A stretch of DNA of 64,000 bases from Lishizhenia sp965656535 (GTDB lineage: Bacteria; Bacteroidota; Bacteroidia; Flavobacteriales_D; Crocinitomicaceae): contig CBFHKX010000002.1 in NCBI GenBank assembly GCA_965656535.1, positions 310,001 to 374,000 on the forward strand, written 5' to 3'. Of this stretch, positions 57,942 to 64,000 are shown piece by piece (positions within the stretch are counted from its first letter, which is position 1; every line of letters starts with the position of its first letter). Below the pieces are notes generated by a model. That model searched no databases. It worked only from the letters and a program-made list of their open reading frames with translations, and was not told the origin of the DNA. The translations under genes were made by a program, and so were the position numbers.

Positions 57942-59147
57942 ATGGCTAGAAAAAAAACATCTGAAGTAGAGTTTATAGCTTTAATGGCATTCTTAATGGC
58001 AAATGTTGCAATAGCAATTGATGCTGTTCTTCCTGCGCTTTTTAAAGTAGGTGAAAGTCTTAATAATGCCAACAGTACAGACCTTCAATTAATAATAACC
58101 ATGATATTTCTTGGTTTAGGATTTGGTCAGCTCATTTTTGGTACCTTGTCTGATAGCTTAGGAAGAAAACCTGTAGTTTATCTGGGCGTAGCAACGTTTA
58201 TGTTGGCTAGTTTCATATGTATTTATGCTCAATCCTTAGAAATAATGTTGCTAGGAAGGTTGTTACAAGGTGTTGGATTATCTGCACCCAGAACAATTAG
58301 TATAGCAATTATTAGAGACAGTTACAGTGGAGATTATATGGCCAGAATAATGTCTTTTGTTACCGTGATATTCATTTTGGTGCCAATGGTAGCACCTTTA
58401 CTTGGGCAGCTAGTCATTTTATATTACGATTGGCAAATGATTTTTTACTTCCATTTAATGTTTAGTGCATTAATTTTAATTTGGTTTATTCTTAGGCAGC
58501 CAGAAACACTTAAGTTAGAAAATAAAACGGTTATAACAAGAAGACTATTTATAAACGGAGTTACCGAATTTTTTAAATACAAGCAAAGTGTTGTTTATAC
58601 AATTATTTCGGGTTTAATAACTGGTTCATTTATGGTTTATCTAAGCGCTTCTAAGCAAATTTTTCAAGAGCAGTTTCAGGTAACAGACAATTTTGTTTAC
58701 ATTTTTGCTGGTTTAGCTCTACTCATAGGTATTGCAACTTTCTTAAACGGCTCATTGGTTGTTCGTTTAGGAATGAAACGTTTGTCAACCATCTCACTTT
58801 ACATATTCGCGGGTATTGCTGTAGTTTATTCAGTCGTCTTTTTTACGACAGAGAATCCTTCTTTACCTGTTTTGCTCATATTTATGAGCTTACAATTTGC
58901 CTGCTTAGGTTTTATTTTCGGAAACGTACGTTCTTTAGCTATGCAGCCGGTTGGACATATAGCTGGCGTGGGCAGCGCAATTAATGGATTTGTTTCCACT
59001 ATTATGGCTGTTCCTATTGCAATTTTTATAGGTTCCTTTATAGATAAAACTGTTTTACCAATGTTTATTGGATTTGCCTGCAGTGGATTACTTACTTTTC
59101 TACTTTTAGTTTATCTTAGCAAAAAAAATAGTCTGGAAGGAGAATAA
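57942..59147 (+). CDS. Bcr/CflA-type multidrug efflux MFS transporter
   Basis: 401 residues, twelve membrane spans. EFIALMAFLMANVAIAIDAVLPAL is the typical first helix with the D-x-x-L-P-A motif, followed by FGTLSDSLGRKPVVYLGVATF (MFS motif A) and LQGVGLSAPRTISIAIIRDSY. Exports drugs such as bicyclomycin or chloramphenicol, or metabolites, with H+; real substrate unknown. Single gene, divergent from the TonB operon with a 242-nt spacer. Confidence 0.93.
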   Translation: MARKKTSEVEFIALMAFLMANVAIAIDAVLPALFKVGESLNNANSTDLQLIITMIFLGLGFGQLIFGTLSDSLGRKPVVYLGVATFMLASFICIYAQSLEIMLLGRLLQGVGLSAPRTISIAIIRDSYSGDYMARIMSFVTVIFILVPMVAPLLGQLVILYYDWQMIFYFHLMFSALILIWFILRQPETLKLENKTVITRRLFINGVTEFFKYKQSVVYTIISGLITGSFMVYLSASKQIFQEQFQVTDNFVYIFAGLALLIGIATFLNGSLVVRLGMKRLSTISLYIFAGIAVVYSVVFFTTENPSLPVLLIFMSLQFACLGFIFGNVRSLAMQPVGHIAGVGSAINGFVSTIMAVPIAIFIGSFIDKTVLPMFIGFACSGLLTFLLLVYLSKKNSLEGE

Positions 59148-59247
59148 ATAAATACAGTAATCATAAGTAAAGCTTATGCTTTGTATTTAAAATATAAATA
59201 AAAATTATCAATTCTTTTTTTCCAGATTTGTACTTCAAATTAAAGAC

Positions 59248-60687
<1,440 letters not shown>

Positions 60688-60754
60688 AAAATAAAAACGA
60701 ATTTGCGTTCGTTCAAAAAAACAACAACTGTAATGGTTGATGTGTGTGAAAAGT

Positions 60755-60787
60755 AAGGGAGATGATTTATTTCATCTCCCTTTTTTT
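60755..60787 (+). terminator. Rho-independent terminator of icd
   Basis: 11-bp stem AAGGGAGATGA / TCATCTCCCTT, loop TTTATT, followed by a seven-T run. Confidence 0.9.
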
Positions 60788-60829
60788 ATCAACCTTATTG
60801 ATTCTATTGAGCGTGTAAAACTTTAAAAC

Positions 60830-60857
60830 AAAAAAAGAGAGTCGATTCGACTCTCTC
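60830..60857 (-). terminator. Rho-independent terminator of the yajC operon
   Basis: AGAGAGTCGA / TCGACTCTCT almost perfect palindrome (60836-60845 with 60847-60856). On the minus strand it is followed by a seven-T run, just after the yajC stop. Confidence 0.82.
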
Positions 60858-60878
60858 CGTCTTTTTATTTATGTTTTC

Positions 60879-61178
60879 TTATTTCGTAGTTGCTGCTAAT
60901 GAATCTGCAACACTAGTAGAAATTGCCGACTTCTCAACTCTTAATTTTGCACCATCGCAAGATAAAAGAACGTTTGTGTCGTTCACTTCTAAAACTTTAC
61001 CATGGATTCCTCCAATCGTTAATACTTTATCTCCTACGCTTAAGTTTTCTCTAAACTTCTTAGCTTCTTTTTGTTTTTTCATCTGCGGACGAATCATAAA
61101 GAAATAGAAAACCACTAAAATAAGTAGTAACATTACTAAATTCATTCCACTACCTCCGGCTTGTAATAATACATTCAT
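60879..61178 (-). CDS. yajC: Preprotein translocase subunit YajC
   Basis: 99 residues from ATG 61178 (an upstream GTG at 61190 adds four residues and is less likely). Single membrane helix [31 protein letters not shown], followed by [28 protein letters not shown], the YajC domain. Associates with SecDF. It is the last gene of a minus-strand unit: amino-acid dehydrogenase, nusB, DUF1573, yajC. Confidence 0.95.
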   Translation of the reverse strand: MNVLLQAGGSGMNLVMLLLILVVFYFFMIRPQMKKQKEAKKFRENLSVGDKVLTIGGIHGKVLEVNDTNVLLSCDGAKLRVEKSAISTSVADSLAATTK

Positions 61179-61201
61179 AATTTTGTGCACTTTGTGCGTT
61201 T

Positions 61202-61594
61202 TTAATTGATAATATTTGCTTTAATTGTTACTCTAGATACAGAAGGTTCTGTATTGGCAGTTATACTTACTGTTTTTGAAATTGCTCCAGCAACAAAGTT
61301 TTCGGTGTCAATTAAAGACTTAATTACACCTGTTTCTCCTGGTGCAATTGGTTCAGAAGGTTTATCGGTTACAGTACAAGAACATTGTCCGGTAACATTT
61401 GCTATAATTAACGGATAATCTCCTGTGTTTTTTACCTTGATTTCTGTTTTAATTTTCTCTCCTTTTGCAACGTTACCTACCTTATACTCGTTTTTTAGTT
61501 CCATAGTAGTTTTCTGACCTACTACAGATCCTCCTTTTTCTTGGCAAGAAAAAAGTGTTAAAAGTGATATCGCTGCTATTAATACCTGTTTCAT
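61202..61594 (-). CDS. DUF1573 lipoprotein (short form)
   Basis: 130 residues. Lipoprotein signal with Cys17 (LFSC, then QEKG), then an Ig-like DUF1573 domain: [53 protein letters not shown] and [13 protein letters not shown]. The C-x-C pair near 85-87 is shared with the paralogue at 17997. Its place between nusB and yajC is one I know from other flavobacteria. Function unknown. Confidence 0.88.
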   Translation of the reverse strand: MKQVLIAAISLLTLFSCQEKGGSVVGQKTTMELKNEYKVGNVAKGEKIKTEIKVKNTGDYPLIIANVTGQCSCTVTDKPSEPIAPGETGVIKSLIDTENFVAGAISKTVSITANTEPSVSRVTIKANIIN

Positions 61595-61599
61595 CTTCT

Positions 61600-62547
61600 T
61601 TATTTTATGAGACCTCTTCCAATTTTATTGATTTTACCCTCTTTTTCTAATCTGGCAATTGCTTTATCTAACACACCGTTTATAAAAGTATTACTTTTTG
61701 GCGTACTATAGAACTTAGAGATTTCAATATATTCATTTAGTGTTACTTTCACCGGAATACTTTTAAACTCTTGGAGTTCTGTAATAGCCATTTCCATTAG
61801 TAAAACATCCATTCTGGCAATACGGTCTAACTCCCAGTTCTTAGTAAGTTCATCAATTAAAGCTAAGTTATCTGATTCTCTTTTAACGGTTTGCTTTAAA
61901 AGTGTACGTACAAACTCTTTTTCATCGTCTGCATCTTTATAAAGCGGTAGAATATCATTTGCACCTTCTGGTTCAAAGGCTTTAATGGTTTTTATAACCA
62001 TAGATGCAGCTAAATCAATGTCGTCCATCCACTGTATACTTTTCTCTTCAAAAAAGTTAAACAGATGATCAAAGTTGGCAATTTCGTTTTTGAATAACGC
62101 AATCATAAAAGATTTATCGTCTTCAAAAGTTTGTGTACCGTTGTTCATGTATTCGAAGAAGGTTTCAGACTCTCTAATGTGTAAAAACATTTTTCTAAAA
62201 ATCTCTTGATTTTCGTCTCCTATCCAGTTCACTAACCTTTCTTCAGATGCTTGTCTTATTCCGTAATGGTTGTCTAACAACTCAATAACTTTATTTTCAA
62301 CAAACTTTAGATTTGGGTTTTTATCCTCCTCAGTTGGTAATATTTTCTTTTTATTTTCTTCAATTCTATGTTCAGCAATGTGCTTCAGCTCTCCGAAGGA
62401 AAGTAAAAAGTAGAGGTATAGATCATAGATACGATCAATTGCCTCCATCATTTCTTTTTCTGCTCTTATTATACTTTCTTTATCAGATTGATAGTAAGCA
62501 TAAAGGGCTTGAAGTACTTTAATTCTTAAATGTCTTCTATTCAGCAT
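61600..62547 (-). CDS. nusB: Transcription antitermination factor NusB (long Bacteroidetes form)
   Basis: 315 residues, about twice the length of E. coli NusB. MLNRRHLRIKVLQALYAYYQSD is the usual start and the C-terminal third (ELTKNWELDRIARMDVLLMEMAITELQEFKSIPVKVTLNEYIEISKFYSTPKSNTFINGVLDKAI) carries the conserved NusB core; the insertion between them (about 60-200) is helical and lineage-specific. NusB with NusE promotes rRNA antitermination. Sits 9 nt after the dehydrogenase gene and 5 nt before the DUF1573 gene. Confidence 0.93.
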   Translation of the reverse strand: MLNRRHLRIKVLQALYAYYQSDKESIIRAEKEMMEAIDRIYDLYLYFLLSFGELKHIAEHRIEENKKKILPTEEDKNPNLKFVENKVIELLDNHYGIRQASEERLVNWIGDENQEIFRKMFLHIRESETFFEYMNNGTQTFEDDKSFMIALFKNEIANFDHLFNFFEEKSIQWMDDIDLAASMVIKTIKAFEPEGANDILPLYKDADDEKEFVRTLLKQTVKRESDNLALIDELTKNWELDRIARMDVLLMEMAITELQEFKSIPVKVTLNEYIEISKFYSTPKSNTFINGVLDKAIARLEKEGKINKIGRGLIK

Positions 62548-62555
62548 ATCTTTTT

Positions 62556-63653
62556 TTACATCGGAAGTTTAACTTTCCCTATTGCGTCTATTCGTTCTTC
62601 AGCCATTTTGTTGGCAATGGCATATGCCGGTGTGTTTTCTAATTTGGCTCTTTTAACAATGTCTCCAATTGTACCGTAAATCTCAGTTGCTTTGTCCATA
62701 GCCCATTCAGCTGTAAAACCTTTAACTTCAGAGTAACAATTGATAACTCCACCTGCATTTAATGCATAATCTGGGGCATAAATAATCCCTTTTTGTCTTA
62801 CTGCTTCTCCATGTAATTGCTCGTTAGCCAATTGGTTATTCGCAGCACCGGCAATAATAGAACATTTTAGTCTATTTAAAGTATCGTCGTTTACGGTTGC
62901 TCCTAGAGCACACGGTGCGTAAATGTCCATATCAACATCGTATATTTCATCCAATCCAACTACAGTAGCACCGTATGTTTTAGAAACGTGTTTTAATGCG
63001 TCTTGGTTGATGTCTGTGATGGTTACATCCGCGTTTTCTTCTGCAAGGTATTTTACCAAATATTCACCTACGTGTCCAACCCCTTGTACCGCAACTTTTT
63101 TGCCTGCTAAACTATCCGAACCAAACTGTTCTTTTGCGCAAGCTTTCATTCCCATATAAACACCATAAGCTGTAACAGGAGAAGGATCTCCAGATTTCCC
63201 TGGTAAACCAACTACATGATCTGTTTCATTTTTAACCCAAACCATATCCGAAGTCGAGATACCTACATCTTCAGCAGTAATATACTTTCCAGCTAAACTG
63301 TTTACAAATTTTCCAAATCTTCTGAAAAGCGCTTCAGATTTCATCGTTTTAGAATCTCCAATTATTACGGCTTTTCCACCTCCTAGGTTTAGTCCTGATA
63401 TTGAGTTTTTGTAAGTCATACCTCGAGATAAGCGTAAAACATCATTCAATGCTTCCATCTCGTTGTTATACATCCACATTCTCGTACCTCCAAGGGCAGG
63501 ACCTAAAACGGTGTTGTGAACAGCTATTATTGCTTTTAATCCTGTTGCATTATCATTACAAAACAACAGTTGCTCGTGGTCGTATTTCGACATTTGCGCG
63601 ATAACGGGATTGTCCGCTAAATTTGTCGCACTCATTTCCTTTACCTCAATCAT
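62556..63653 (-). CDS. Glu/Leu/Phe/Val-type amino-acid dehydrogenase (leucine/valine dehydrogenase-like)
   Basis: 365 residues, a normal length for leucine dehydrogenases. N-terminal domain with ALGGTRMWMYNNEMEALNDVLRLSRGMTYKNSISGLNLGGGKAVI (substrate Lys residues), KYITAEDVGIS; NAD domain with KVAVQGVGHVGEYLVKYL and CALGATVNDDT, AAGAANNQL. It catalyses oxidative deamination of a branched-chain amino acid or the reverse; exact specificity cannot be fixed. ATG 63653 chosen; ATG at 63635 is possible. Head of the nusB/yajC unit. Confidence 0.93.
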   Translation of the reverse strand: MIEVKEMSATNLADNPVIAQMSKYDHEQLLFCNDNATGLKAIIAVHNTVLGPALGGTRMWMYNNEMEALNDVLRLSRGMTYKNSISGLNLGGGKAVIIGDSKTMKSEALFRRFGKFVNSLAGKYITAEDVGISTSDMVWVKNETDHVVGLPGKSGDPSPVTAYGVYMGMKACAKEQFGSDSLAGKKVAVQGVGHVGEYLVKYLAEENADVTITDINQDALKHVSKTYGATVVGLDEIYDVDMDIYAPCALGATVNDDTLNRLKCSIIAGAANNQLANEQLHGEAVRQKGIIYAPDYALNAGGVINCYSEVKGFTAEWAMDKATEIYGTIGDIVKRAKLENTPAYAIANKMAEERIDAIGKVKLPM

Positions 63654-63697
63654 TTCAATTCAGTATTAAATAGAATCTATTATTCAAATTCTTTGTA

Positions 63698-63705
63698 TAA
63701 TTTTG
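63698..63705 (+). promoter_or_regulatory. -7 promoter element before the ABC transporter gene
   Basis: TAATTTTG, an exact TAnnTTTG match, about 48 nt upstream of ATG 63753, in the divergent spacer. No clear -33 match. Confidence 0.35.
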
Positions 63706-63752
63706 TCTTCCGCTGAAGTACAAAACGGTCTGCAAAAATAGAAAATTAAAAC

Positions 63753-64000
63753 ATGAAGTCTCTAAGCTATTTAAACAAATATTTTATCAAGTATAAATGG
63801 AGACTTTTACTGGGCGTTTTGTTTATTATAGTACAGAATTTTTTGTTTGTTGAAATGCCTAGCGTAGTAAAAAACGCAGTAAACGATTTTCAAGCCTTAA
63901 TTACTTCTGGCGAAGTACTAGAGAATGCAGGTTGGTTGGCGTTGAGCGTTGCTTTACTTTATCTCGGTCTCTCTGTTGGAAAGGCTGTTCTGCTTTTCTT
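63753..64000 (+). CDS. ABC transporter, N-terminal membrane domain (partial; gene continues beyond the window)
   Basis: 82 codons are visible from ATG 63753. Start MKSLSYLNKYFIKYKWRLLLGVLFIIVQNFLF, then VEMPSVVKNAVNDFQALI and a second hydrophobic segment (GWLALSVALLYLGLSVGKAVLLFF). This is the opening of an ABC exporter type 1 membrane domain, comparable to MsbA/multidrug types, which in flavobacteria is usually followed by an ATPase domain. The ATPase part is outside the window, so the call rests on the N-terminal pattern and neighbourhood. Confidence 0.7.
   Translation, partial: MKSLSYLNKYFIKYKWRLLLGVLFIIVQNFLFVEMPSVVKNAVNDFQALITSGEVLENAGWLALSVALLYLGLSVGKAVLLF

Noticed and set aside
59161..59185. 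AAAGCTTATGCTTT-like inverted repeat after the MFS gene as terminator
   Set aside because: Stem is short and interrupted and no T-run follows directly.

Overview
The window is a low-GC, densely coded chromosomal segment from a member of the Bacteroidota, most probably a marine flavobacterium-like organism. The evidence is consistent: Bacteroidetes-type promoters (TAnnTTTG at -7, sometimes TTTG about 19 nt upstream), very weak Shine-Dalgarno signals, two proteins with C-terminal type IX secretion (T9SS) sorting domains, many lipoproteins whose lipobox Cys is followed by K/D/E, and a complete Na+-translocating NADH:quinone reductase operon, which points to a salty habitat. No prophage, insertion sequence, integrase, CRISPR array or rRNA was seen.

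Layout. 1-4.1 kb: the 5' part of an lptD-like LPS-assembly gene, divergent from a SPOR-tailed N-acetylmuramoyl-L-alanine amidase, then aroB with a lipoprotein gene. 4.2-9.2 kb: proline dehydrogenase, a GNAT acetyltransferase, an S9 peptidase and an FkbM-type methyltransferase. 9.2-15.3 kb: a divergent polyamine/membrane island (DUF350, lipoprotein, DUF4178, a membrane protein and a 49-residue membrane peptide on one side; a SpeD-SpeE fusion and an agmatinase-family enzyme on the other). 15.3-21.9 kb: NlpC/P60 and S41 peptidases, a DUF1573 lipoprotein, gyrB, a small lipoprotein and a VOC protein. 22-28 kb: nqrABCDEF. 28-36 kb: apaG, pruA, an FtsB/DivIC-like protein, an ABC-F ATPase, a secreted endonuclease I, MscS, YdcF and AlkB. 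36-42 kb: a lipoprotein/porin-like pair, a Kelch-TM-winged-helix protein, a gene-free 640-nt stretch, a uracil-DNA-glycosylase-like protein and a LamG/T9SS protein. 42-46 kb: a polyprenyl glycosylphosphotransferase, a lipoprotein, a Gfo/Idh/MocA oxidoreductase, a DinB-like protein and tRNA-His. 46-50.4 kb: a SulP transporter and an arsenic operon (arsR, DUF6428, arsC-like, acr3). 50.5-53.9 kb: oxyR divergent from katG. 53.9-57.8 kb: a metal-type TonB receptor operon ending in a Fur-family gene. 57.9-64 kb: Bcr/CflA-type MFS, icd, then yajC, DUF1573, nusB and an amino-acid dehydrogenase on the minus strand, and the start of an ABC transporter.

The genes that most clearly work together are the two proline-catabolism genes (proline dehydrogenase and pruA, 23 kb apart but both with matched two-part promoters), the nqr operon, the polyamine island, the arsenic operon, the oxyR/katG pair and the TonB-receptor/Fur operon. 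In the last one, two palindromes sit exactly over the predicted core promoter.

The best candidates for something little described are the polyamine/membrane island (9241-15324), the TonB/lipoprotein/Fur operon with its double operator, the 4.3-kb block of unusual genes bracketed by two identical 29-nt terminators (37472-41802), and a decayed partial copy of tRNA-His just downstream of the intact tRNA. All assignments come from reading the sequence by eye; no database search was run.
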